From UBA1413 sp964461455 (GTDB lineage Bacteria; Bacteroidota; Bacteroidia; Bacteroidales; Prolixibacteraceae): 12,775 bases of DNA. Of the stretch, positions 6,144-12,775 are shown piece by piece. The stretch covers positions 1-12,775 of the forward strand of contig CAYWUJ010000054.1 in assembly GCA_964461455.1 (NCBI GenBank). The letters are read 5' to 3'. The position numbers and the translations under genes are program-made. Numbering within the stretch: position 1 is the first letter of the stretch; the number at the start of each line of letters is the position of its first letter. Below the pieces are notes generated by a model. It was given only the letters and a program-made list of their open reading frames with translations, was not told where the DNA came from and did not search any database.

Positions 6144-6869
6144 TTATTTTCCGGGAAGAAAGAACGCCCCGGCCTGTCGGAGCTGTTCCGGCTTTCCGAC
6201 ATCCATCCAAAGGGAGGAGTGGTCATGGAAACCATACACCGGTTGGGTGGCGGTAAGCTCCAGGTAAGCCTCGATGAGTGAAAACTTACCCCTGCGGGCG
6301 ATCAGGTCAAAAATACGGGGGTCTGCCACATGAATTCCGCTGAAGGCCAGGGGAATCTCCTCAACAGCCGGAAGGGAGCGCCGGAGCTCCCCGCTTTTTT
6401 TGTTCATCCATCCCGTCAGCCGCATCTCCCGGTCAAAAAGAAGATACCGCTGGGTCTCCCTCTCCCTGACCGCGAGGGTGGCCACACCTCCACGGGTCAG
6501 ATGAAAATCCACCAATTCCTGGATATCCAAATTACTGAAGACATCGACATTATGGACCAGCACCGGCTCGCCGCCCCTGAGGAATTCGGCCGCATGCATA
6601 AGTCCACCCCCGGTATCGAGGAGTTCATCACTCTCATCGGAAACATGGATGGTCAGTCCGAAAGAGTGGTTCCGTCTCAGAAAATCACGGATCAGGTGCG
6701 GGAAATGGTGCACATTGACCACGATTTCGCTGATTCCCGCGATGGCGATTTTTTCAATCACCCACTGGAGCATGGGCTTCCCGCCGATTTCCACCAGTGC
6801 CTTGGGACGCTCTGCCGTCAGGGGATACAATCGCGTCCCCAGTCCGGCCGCAAAAATCATGGCCTTCAT
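6144..6869 (-). CDS. Sugar-1-phosphate nucleotidyltransferase, MurU-like
   Basis: This 241-residue protein is a compact nucleotidyltransferase of the NTP_transferase family. FAAGLGTRLYPLT at 6-18 with Arg13, and RPKALVEIGGKPML at 21-34 with Lys23, form the nucleotide-binding signature. LLDTGGGL is at 83-90. HNVDVF at 106-111 gives the metal ligand Asp109. FSGIHV is at 176-181, and WMDVGKPEQL at 221-230 gives the second metal site, Asp223. The short length without a C-terminal beta-helix fits MurU (MurNAc 1-phosphate uridylyltransferase in cell-wall recycling) or mannose 1-phosphate guanylyltransferase-like enzymes. The usual partner kinase (AmgK type) is not next to it; instead it follows the DUF4293 gene by 16 bases, so it is probably co-transcribed with it. 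Enzyme class is firm, substrate uncertain. Confidence 0.9.
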   Translation of the reverse strand: MKAMIFAAGLGTRLYPLTAERPKALVEIGGKPMLQWVIEKIAIAGISEIVVNVHHFPHLIRDFLRRNHSFGLTIHVSDESDELLDTGGGLMHAAEFLRGGEPVLVHNVDVFSNLDIQELVDFHLTRGGVATLAVRERETQRYLLFDREMRLTGWMNKKSGELRRSLPAVEEIPLAFSGIHVADPRIFDLIARRGKFSLIEAYLELTATQPVYGFHDHSSLWMDVGKPEQLRQAGAFFLPGK

Positions 6870-6885
6870 GTGATTAGTTGTTTTG

Positions 6886-7329
6886 TTACCTGATGCGGTT
6901 CAGGCTGCGGATCAAAGCCTCATCCTTACCAATGCCCCTGATGGACAGGTAATCGAGGATCATGACGATCAGCGGGAAGGCCACAGGGATTCTGAAACTC
7001 GCCCGGGCACCGTCAAAACCGGCATAGGCAAAATAAAAGAAAACCCCGAAGAGGCCCAGCAACAGAACCATGGAGAAAACCAGGATCCTGATCTGGCGGA
7101 TGCGGTTCTTGTACATGAAGACCACCGCCAGATGAAGAAGAATGATGATCATGAGGAACACCATAAAGGGAAGTCCGCTGAATAGCTGCTCTTCACCCCT
7201 GGTGATCCCCTTGATGGTAAATTGATAAATATCGGTACCGCTGGTAATATCGGCCAGGGGAAGCCAGAAGAGCAACCCCAGCAGCAGGATGGAAATCAGC
7301 AGATAAACGGTCTGAATACGTTGAATCAT
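6886..7329 (-). CDS. DUF4293 family integral membrane protein
   Basis: The 147-residue product has four membrane helices (about 8-26, 52-73, 81-102 and 113-130) and ends in RGIGKDEALIRSLNRIR, the conserved basic C-terminus of DUF4293, a Bacteroidota-specific family of unknown function. I chose the ATG at 7327-7329 because family members begin MIQRIQTVYLL at that point. An upstream TTG at 7342-7344 would add five residues but lies inside the predicted promoter element. The gene follows AddA by 30 bases from this start and precedes the MurU-like gene by 16 bases. A strong -7 element just ahead suggests it can be transcribed independently of addA, with a leader of only a few bases. Confidence 0.9.
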   Translation of the reverse strand: MIQRIQTVYLLISILLLGLLFWLPLADITSGTDIYQFTIKGITRGEEQLFSGLPFMVFLMIIILLHLAVVFMYKNRIRQIRILVFSMVLLLGLFGVFFYFAYAGFDGARASFRIPVAFPLIVMILDYLSIRGIGKDEALIRSLNRIR

Positions 7330-7341
7330 CTCTTTTTTGTG

Positions 7342-7349
7342 CAAAAATA
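7342..7349 (-). promoter_or_regulatory. Predicted -7 element for DUF4293-nucleotidyltransferase genes
   Basis: On the minus strand this reads TATTTTTG, an exact TAnnTTTG match, ending 12 bases before the ATG at 7329. It sits in the 30-base gap after addA. The 15 bases at 7342-7356 are identical to 11206-11220, ahead of the exported-protein gene. No clear -33 element is seen; the upstream part lies inside the end of addA. Confidence 0.6.
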
Positions 7350-7359
7350 GTGATTTTCT

Positions 7360-10300
7360 TCATCCCCCGAAGACCTTGACCAGTTCGTTTTCCCGGATAT
7401 ACCAGAGGTAGCCGGTGACCCTTTTGAAGCCTGCACTCCTGAGGGTTTCACAATAACGGACCACCTGTTTGCGGTGCGATTCGGGCCTGAGCTCCCCCGA
7501 TTTGTAGTCGGCCACGATCGCCTCATCCCCTGCAATCATGATCCTGTCGGGGCGGAGGGTCTCCAGGGGCGTTAAGAGAGAAGCCTCGTTCATGACCCTG
7601 TATTTTCCGCGGAACCACTCTTTCGCCTCGGGATGCTGCAACATGGCCTCCAGCTCAGCTTTGACGGCGGCGACTTCGGAGGGTTGCAAATCACCGGCGG
7701 CCAGGGCCCTCCGGCAGGCCTTCTCCAGCTCATCGCCCTGTTGCATGCCCGCCAGGATGGCGTGGACCACGGTACCCAGGTTTTTCCCCGAAGCCCCTCC
7801 CCCGCTGATGGCGAAAAAATCATCACTGCCGGTGCGCAACCGAAGCCTTCCCGAAAAATCATGGAATTCCCATACCGGGGGCTTTTCCCTTTGCGGCATT
7901 TCCCGCGGAGGAGTCACCCGGGGCAGGCTCCCCACAGAAAAGGTCCTCTCCTCCCCCTCCTGCCGGCAGACCACACTCTTCGCGTCGGCCATAAGCGTCA
8001 GGGCATTAGCGATGAAATAACCGATTCTCTTCTTTTCGGCCTGCGCCGGGATGTTCACCCACAGAACCTCAGCGGCACGGGTAAAGGCGACATAGACAAG
8101 ATTCAGGTTGTCGACCAGCATACTGAACTGCTCCCGGAAATACTCTTCCGTGAAAATGGTGCGCCCCAGCCGGTCGGAATAATTCACAGGCACCAACGGC
8201 GCCCTGTCAAAGGGAGCCTCCCGGGGTACGCACCACAGAATATTCTTATTCTGGGTGTCGATGGTCACCCAGTCCAGGAAGGGAATGAGAACCACCCTGA
8301 ATTCCAAGCCCTTGGACTTATGAATCGTCAGCAGTCTGATGGCATCGGTCTCTTCGTTCACGGTCACGGCCGTGTCACTCCCCTTCTCCTCCCACCAGGT
8401 GAGAAATCCGGGAATTCCTCTTGTTGAGGAGAGTTTCAGGGAGGAGGCCTTATCGGCCAGGGTGCGGATAAAGGGAAGTTCTGAGGGCAGGCTGGTCAGC
8501 CGGAAGAGCGAGGCCACCCTGATGATCATTTCGTCAAGTCCGCTGGTGGGCATTTGCGCTTCTACCTGCACCACCAGGGGGGCCAGAAGCCGTTCAAACT
8601 CCCCCTGGCTGTCACCCATGAAAATAGCCTCCTTATGATCCCCCTCACCGGGTTGCAGGGAGGTGAAACTTTTCCACAAGTGGACCAGGATGGCCCGGGT
8701 CAGGGCATCCTCTCTGTCGCCGAGGTGGCGGAAGAGATGGATGATGAACTGCACTCCCGGCGAGGATTTCAGCAACAGGGAATCTGCGGAGATCACCCGC
8801 AGGTCGAGGTCCTTGTTTTCGGGACGGGCCGCCTCACTGAGGAAGTGGCTGACAATGCGGGAGCCATGATCTTTTTTACGGACCAGAATGGCGATATCCG
8901 AAGCCTGATACCCCCGGGCATACAGCTCCCTCACCTGACTGGTCAGGCGTTGCAGCGAGGCTTCCATGAAATCGTTCCCCTTTCCGGGGAGCTCTTCCAC
9001 AGCCACATAACCGCCACCGCCGGCATCCTCTCTTTCCGGGGAGAGCTGCACGGCATCACTGTAAATACCTATCAAACGGGCCACATACTCCTCCGGGGCC
9101 TTCACCCCGATCAACGGTTCCGCGAAAAACTGCGGGAGGGTTTGGAAAAAGGCATTGTTAAAACCGATGACCTCAGGCGAGCTGCGGTAATTGGTGTTCA
9201 GGGGACCGGTCCTGATGGGAAACCCTGAAAAATCCTCCGCCACCTGGCGGTCCAGAATATCCCAGTCGCTGTTCCTCCAGCGGTAAATACTCTGCTTGAC
9301 ATCGCCCACCACCAGACTGCGGAATCCTCCGGCCAGGGAATTCGCCACCAGGGGTTTGAAATTGTCCCACTGCATTACCGAGGTATCCTGAAACTCATCG
9401 AGCATGAAATGGTGGTAGGTATTTCCTGCTTTCTCATAAATAAAAGGAGTGTCGCTGCCGTCGATCACCCCCCTGAGGAGGAGGTTGGAGCCTGCCAGGG
9501 GAAGGATTCCCTTTTCGCGTGAAAGGGCGGAGACCTCCCTGTTGAGGTCGGACAGTACGGCAGCGGTATACCACTGTGCCGCAATAACCTGTGCCGTAAG
9601 GTAACTCCGGCACTGCCCGTCAAAATAAGAGACCAGTTGCTGCAGTCCCGGCTGCAGCCGGGAAGTGGCCAGGGCCAGGATCTCCTGATAACGGGGATGG
9701 CTCTTTGTGGCCCAGGCTTCCGGGCGCTCTGATGCCCCCCGGGGCCGCACGGTGATCTCCTCAGGTATCACTCCCGCAGCTGTTCTCTCCAGGAAATTCG
9801 CCACTCCCCCTCCTTTGTAGGGAAAGTCATCCATTTCTAAACCTTCAGCCTTGTAAATCGCGACCAGCGCGGAAGCCATTTTTTTCATGGTACTCTCAAA
9901 GCCGTTGATGACCTTATGCAACAGTTCAAGATAGCTGCGGTCATTCTCTCCCTCCGCGAAAAAAGCGGTCAGCAGGTGAAGACGGTCCTGAAGGCGCTCC
10001 CTGAACAGCTCACCCCCCAGGCTGGTGAGATCCCTCTCTATCGTGAAACTACGGTTATTGTTGATTTTATCCCTGATGAAACTTTCGAGCCACCGCTGAA
10101 GGCGCTTATTATTCCCCACTCCGGCGATCAACCGGTCAGCCGCCTCGGCAATCAGCAGGTCGCTGTCAGTTTCTATCTGATAACCGGGATTCACCCCCAG
10201 CTCCCTGGTAAACGACTTCAGTACCCTCTGGGTGAACCGGTCGATGGTGCTCACCGAAAACCGGTCGTAGTCAAAGAGCAGGTTGCCCAGGGCACGCGAG

Positions 10301-10557
10301 GCTCTCTCCCTGATTTCACCCTCGGGATACCCCATCTCCTCCATGATGGTCTCCATATACTTCGACTCCCGGTCATTGGCCATCCTCCCCAGATGCTCCA
10401 GAATGCGCTCTTTCATCTCTGCCGTGGCCTTGTTGGTAAAGGTGACGGCCAGGATATGGCGGTAGGCCAGAGGGTCGGCCAGGATCAGCTTCAGGTAATC
10501 GACCACCAGCCGGAAGGTCTTTCCGGAGCCGGCGGAAGCTTTGTAAATGGTGAGCAT
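7360..10557 (-). CDS. addA: AddA/RecB-type UvrD helicase with C-terminal PD-(D/E)XK nuclease
   Basis: This 1065-residue protein is a superfamily 1A helicase-nuclease for processing double-strand DNA ends before recombination. Helicase motifs in order: Walker A ASAGSGKT at 7-14; Ia VTFTNKATAEMKERI at 38-52; II MLDEFQDTS at 385-393; III VVGDVKQSIYRWRNSD at 416-431; IV NTNYRSSPEVI at 454-464; V LLTIHKSKGLEFRVV at 742-756; VI VYVAFTRAAE at 821-830. The RecB-family nuclease follows: GTVVHAIL at 928-935 (His932), RPDRI with Asp1004, VADYKSG with Asp1017 and Lys1019, then Gln1031. The 13-residue spacing of the two Asp matches RecB. All catalytic residues are present. It lies 45 bases after the exported-protein gene, and no AddB-type partner is in the window. 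Long open frames on the opposite strand are shadows. The symbol is by domain content; orthology to B. subtilis AddA is not tested. Confidence 0.93.
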   Translation of the reverse strand: MLTIYKASAGSGKTFRLVVDYLKLILADPLAYRHILAVTFTNKATAEMKERILEHLGRMANDRESKYMETIMEEMGYPEGEIRERASRALGNLLFDYDRFSVSTIDRFTQRVLKSFTRELGVNPGYQIETDSDLLIAEAADRLIAGVGNNKRLQRWLESFIRDKINNNRSFTIERDLTSLGGELFRERLQDRLHLLTAFFAEGENDRSYLELLHKVINGFESTMKKMASALVAIYKAEGLEMDDFPYKGGGVANFLERTAAGVIPEEITVRPRGASERPEAWATKSHPRYQEILALATSRLQPGLQQLVSYFDGQCRSYLTAQVIAAQWYTAAVLSDLNREVSALSREKGILPLAGSNLLLRGVIDGSDTPFIYEKAGNTYHHFMLDEFQDTSVMQWDNFKPLVANSLAGGFRSLVVGDVKQSIYRWRNSDWDILDRQVAEDFSGFPIRTGPLNTNYRSSPEVIGFNNAFFQTLPQFFAEPLIGVKAPEEYVARLIGIYSDAVQLSPEREDAGGGGYVAVEELPGKGNDFMEASLQRLTSQVRELYARGYQASDIAILVRKKDHGSRIVSHFLSEAARPENKDLDLRVISADSLLLKSSPGVQFIIHLFRHLGDREDALTRAILVHLWKSFTSLQPGEGDHKEAIFMGDSQGEFERLLAPLVVQVEAQMPTSGLDEMIIRVASLFRLTSLPSELPFIRTLADKASSLKLSSTRGIPGFLTWWEEKGSDTAVTVNEETDAIRLLTIHKSKGLEFRVVLIPFLDWVTIDTQNKNILWCVPREAPFDRAPLVPVNYSDRLGRTIFTEEYFREQFSMLVDNLNLVYVAFTRAAEVLWVNIPAQAEKKRIGYFIANALTLMADAKSVVCRQEGEERTFSVGSLPRVTPPREMPQREKPPVWEFHDFSGRLRLRTGSDDFFAISGGGASGKNLGTVVHAILAGMQQGDELEKACRRALAAGDLQPSEVAAVKAELEAMLQHPEAKEWFRGKYRVMNEASLLTPLETLRPDRIMIAGDEAIVADYKSGELRPESHRKQVVRYCETLRSAGFKRVTGYLWYIRENELVKVFGG

Positions 10558-10602
10558 AAGCAGGTGATGGTTTATATTCTCTTAGATAACTTGTCTGAAA
10601 CC

Positions 10603-11199
10603 TTACGGATGACGGGGGCTTCCCGAGACCGAAACCTGGGTGGAAATCCTGAAATTCCTGCTGACTTTGTATTCCATAAACATCGAGGCTCCCCTCCAGT
10701 CGTAGCGGTTGTCGCCGTGGCCATGCAAAGGCACGGCCCATGGCGGAGCCACTCCGAAGCTGTTGCCCCCGATGGTCCACCGGTTGTTGAGCTGCCGCGA
10801 GGCCTGGCTGAAAAGAGTCGCCTGCCCCTGCATAAACAGAGATCCTGCGCCGCCCTGAGTGGTCCATAGTGCACCCGGCCAGGAAAAGGGAAATGACGAC
10901 AACCCCTCACTCCTCCAACCCATCAGAGCCTGTGAAAAGTCAAAAACTGGCATTTTCATCCCTTCTCCGGAAATTCCCGGGGCCAGGAGCTCCGGGGAAA
11001 AAGAGGACATCTCAGCTCCTGGGAAAAAGTTCTCCATCACCATCTGTGGCGTCCCCTGGTCACGAGGCTCCACCGGCTTAAGATTCAGGGAATCCCCCGC
11101 CGGCTGGGAAACCCCGGCAGCTTCCTGCGCACTGAGGAACGCCGCGGAGATCAGCAGCAAAAAAACCAAAAGGATCGCTTTTGTCGGACCGTTGCTCAT
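10603..11199 (-). CDS. Putative exported protein of unknown function
   Basis: I do not recognise this 198-residue protein. From the ATG at 11197-11199 it has a clear signal peptide: MSNGPTK, a hydrophobic core at about 8-20, and a likely cut after FLSA at residue 24, with QE following. A longer reading frame starts at 11277, but its extra 26 residues would bury the signal peptide and overlap the promoter element, so I reject that start. The mature part begins with a Pro/Gly/Ser-rich, probably unstructured segment (25-85). The last half has alternating aromatic and polar residues such as FMEYKVSRNFRISTQVSV near the end, resembling outer-membrane beta-strands. It is too short for a whole barrel and could be a truncated or simplified outer-membrane protein. 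It precedes addA by 45 bases and may be co-transcribed with it. Confidence 0.72.
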   Translation of the reverse strand: MSNGPTKAILLVFLLLISAAFLSAQEAAGVSQPAGDSLNLKPVEPRDQGTPQMVMENFFPGAEMSSFSPELLAPGISGEGMKMPVFDFSQALMGWRSEGLSSFPFSWPGALWTTQGGAGSLFMQGQATLFSQASRQLNNRWTIGGNSFGVAPPWAVPLHGHGDNRYDWRGASMFMEYKVSRNFRISTQVSVSGSPRHP

Positions 11200-11205
11200 A
11201 TTCCC

Positions 11206-11213
11206 CAAAAATA
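11206..11213 (-). promoter_or_regulatory. Predicted -7 element for exported protein-addA genes
   Basis: On the minus strand this reads TATTTTTG, an exact TAnnTTTG match, and ends only six bases before the chosen ATG at 11199, so the transcript would be leaderless or nearly so. The 15 bases 11206-11220 are identical to those at 7342-7356. No clear -33 TTTG is visible. Confidence 0.55.
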
Positions 11214-11299
11214 GTGATTTCCCCCGGGAAAAGGAGTCTCCTCGCCACTGATCCTCGCTCCAATAGTAAATATTCATTTTTTTCGGAAAACAATTTCAT

Positions 11300-11307
11300 T
11301 ACTTTTG
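11300..11307 (+). promoter_or_regulatory. Predicted -7 element for the beta-CASP RNase gene
   Basis: TACTTTTG matches TAnnTTTG. It lies 52 bases before the ATG at 11360, putting the start near 11313. A run of seven or more T ending near 11283 occupies the -33 region in place of TTTG. The gap is divergent with the exported-protein gene, so a + promoter is needed here. Confidence 0.55.
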
Positions 11308-11312
11308 GGAAG

Positions 11313-11326
11313 ACCGGAATTCCGGT
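11313..11326. promoter_or_regulatory. Perfect 14-bp palindrome at the predicted start site of the RNase gene
   Basis: ACCGGAATTCCGGT is its own reverse complement over all 14 bases and is followed after a one-base overlap region by the shorter palindrome GTTAAC at 11325-11330. It lies 6-19 bases downstream of the -7 element, where a bound repressor would block initiation. It could instead fold as a weak hairpin in the leader. No regulator is encoded nearby. Confidence 0.45.
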
Positions 11327-11359
11327 TAACAGAGAAATGTTTTACCTATAAATAAGTGT

Positions 11360-12763
11360 ATGAAAATTCAGTTTTTAGGAGCAGCCCGCGAGGTGACGGG
11401 AAGCAAGCACCTGATCACCATTGAGAATGGCAAGAAGATCCTTCTGGACTGTGGAATGTTCCAGGGGAAAGGGATGGAGACGGAAACGATGAACCGCAAT
11501 CTGGGTTTTGAACCCACCGAGATCGACCACGTTATCCTGTCGCATGCCCATATTGACCATTCGGGACTGATTCCCTACCTCTACAAGCGGGGATTCCGCG
11601 GATCGGTGGTGTGCACCATGGCCACGCGCGACCTTTGCTCCATCATGCTGGCCGACAGCGGCCACATTCACGAAAGCGACGTCAAGATTTTCAATAAACG
11701 GAGAGTGGCCAGAGGAGAAGCCCCCATTGACCCCATCTACACCGAAAAGGAGGCCCGCGCCAGCATGGAACTCTTTATCGGGGTGCCCTACCACCGCAAA
11801 TTCAATATCGACAACAATATCAGGGTGAAGTTCCACAATACCGGCCATATGCTGGGCAGCAGCGCCATTTCCCTGGAACTCCTGGAAAACGGAAAAACCT
11901 ATAAAATAGGATACACCGGAGACATCGGCAGACCCTCAAGCCGTATTCTGAAGTCGCCCGAACCCTTCACACAATGTGATTACCTGATTACCGAATCGAC
12001 CTACGGCAACCGGCTCCATCCCCAGTTTCAGGAGGCTGAAGGAGAACTGCTCCGGATCATGCGAAGAACCTGCATCGACAAGAAGGGAAAACTGATCATC
12101 CCCAGTTTCGCCATTGGCCGTACCCAGGAGGTGGTCTATTCCCTCAACAAATTCTTCAACTCGGGAGAACTCCCCAAAGTTCCCGTTTTTGTCGACAGCC
12201 CGCTGGCGGTGAATGCCACCGAAATATTCAGAATGCACCTCGACAGCCTGAACGGGGATGTCCAGCAGGTGCTGGAAAATGACCCCGATCCCTTTGGGTT
12301 CAAATCACTGAGGTATATCACCAAGGTCCAGGATTCCAAGAAACTCAACAAATCCAAAAAACCCTGCGTGATCATTTCGGCCTCGGGAATGATGGAGGCC
12401 GGGCGCATCAAGCACCACCTGGCCAATAACATTTCCGATCCCCGGAACACCGTTCTGGCCGTCGGTTATTGTGCCCCCACCACCCTGGGCGCCAGGATCC
12501 TCCGCGGCGACAGCGCCGTATCTATCTTCGGGGAGCGTCACGAGATAAACGCCGATATCGAGCGCATTGAAGCCTTCTCGGGACATGGCGATTACAACGA
12601 GATGCTGGACTACCTCAGCTGCCAGGACAAGGAGAAACTGAAAAAGGTCTTCCTGGTCCATGGTGATATTGACGCCCAGGAGTTCTACAGGGGAGAAATG
12701 AAAAAAGCCGGATATTCCAATATCGAGATCCCCTCACAGGGAGAAGTCTTCGAACTGGACTAG
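11360..12763 (+). CDS. Metallo-beta-lactamase/beta-CASP RNase, CPSF73-like
   Basis: The 467-residue protein is a zinc-dependent ribonuclease of the bacterial CPSF73-like group: metallo-beta-lactamase domain, inserted beta-CASP domain, then the RNA-specificity (RMMBL) segment. Zinc ligands are visible: SHAHIDH at 61-67 (His62, His64, Asp66, His67), GHMLGS with His163 and GDIG with Asp188. Beta-CASP motif A is ESTYG with Glu212, motif B is FSGHGD with His409, and motif C is LVHGD with His434. ASGMMEAGRIKHHL at 341-354 is a further family signature. The length is usual for these proteins, shorter than RNase J because the C-terminal extension is absent. It stands alone here, divergent from the exported-protein gene, with its own -7 element, a palindrome and a leader of about 47 bases. 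Another ATG follows its TAG by one base at the window edge. Cytoplasmic RNA processing or decay is the likely role; the substrate is unknown. Confidence 0.94.
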   Translation: MKIQFLGAAREVTGSKHLITIENGKKILLDCGMFQGKGMETETMNRNLGFEPTEIDHVILSHAHIDHSGLIPYLYKRGFRGSVVCTMATRDLCSIMLADSGHIHESDVKIFNKRRVARGEAPIDPIYTEKEARASMELFIGVPYHRKFNIDNNIRVKFHNTGHMLGSSAISLELLENGKTYKIGYTGDIGRPSSRILKSPEPFTQCDYLITESTYGNRLHPQFQEAEGELLRIMRRTCIDKKGKLIIPSFAIGRTQEVVYSLNKFFNSGELPKVPVFVDSPLAVNATEIFRMHLDSLNGDVQQVLENDPDPFGFKSLRYITKVQDSKKLNKSKKPCVIISASGMMEAGRIKHHLANNISDPRNTVLAVGYCAPTTLGARILRGDSAVSIFGERHEINADIERIEAFSGHGDYNEMLDYLSCQDKEKLKKVFLVHGDIDAQEFYRGEMKKAGYSNIEIPSQGEVFELD

Positions 12764-12775
12764 AATGAGGCGGAG

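Noticed and set aside
7633..8427. Long + strand open frame of 264 codons opposite addA
   Set aside because: Antisense to intact, motif-bearing addA sequence; composition is that of a shadow frame.
9916..10869. Long + strand open frame of 317 codons opposite addA
   Set aside because: It runs antisense through the helicase motifs of addA and across the next gap, with no domain or plausible start context; it is a shadow of high GC coding sequence.
11200..11277. N-terminal extension of the exported protein to an ATG at 11277
   Set aside because: It would place 26 residues ahead of a good signal peptide and put the promoter element inside the gene.
12765..12775. Possible start of a next gene (ATG one base after the RNase stop)
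   Set aside because: Only three codons are visible before the window ends, so it cannot be judged.

Overview
The window looks like ordinary chromosome from a member of the Bacteroidota, probably Bacteroidales with a moderately GC-rich genome. Three things point there: the large Bacteroidota form of signal peptidase I next to dapB and a WbqC-family gene, a DUF4293 membrane protein, and repeated matches to the Bacteroidota -7 promoter element TAnnTTTG placed just ahead of genes. There are no rRNA or tRNA genes, transposases, CRISPR arrays or phage genes. Coding density is high. The longest non-coding gaps are the divergent region 3540-3715 and the region 11200-11359; no gap exceeds 300 bases.

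Layout. (1) 1-170: a possible 13-codon gene tail on + and a diverged 36-bp tandem duplication. (2) 171-3539, all on the minus strand, transcribed dapB > lepB > LapA-domain protein > WbqC-family protein. This is an envelope and lysine/peptidoglycan precursor operon with gaps of 15, 67 and 2 bases. (3) 3540-3715: divergent promoter region with a -7 element on each strand and two related inverted repeats. (4) 3716-6135 on +: HAD-IIB sugar phosphatase, then a six-helix membrane protein overlapping a glycosyltransferase by ATGA. (5) 6144-11199 on minus, convergent with the previous group by 8 bases. In transcription order it holds a short exported protein, an AddA-type helicase-nuclease, a DUF4293 protein and a MurU-like sugar nucleotidyltransferase. 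(6) 11360-12763 on +: a beta-CASP metallo-beta-lactamase RNase.

Most genes concern the cell envelope: DapB makes the precursor of diaminopimelate and lysine, LepB releases exported proteins, the MurU-like enzyme activates a sugar 1-phosphate, and the glycosyltransferase with its membrane partner probably modifies a surface glycan. The AddA and beta-CASP genes are DNA-repair and RNA-processing housekeeping genes.

I saw no clear new defence or mobile system. The most unusual signals are non-coding: a stretch in the lepB-lapA gap that closely resembles the 3' end of 16S rRNA and can fold over a Shine-Dalgarno-like sequence; a shared extended promoter motif with very short leaders; and a perfect 14-bp palindrome at the predicted transcription start of the RNase gene.
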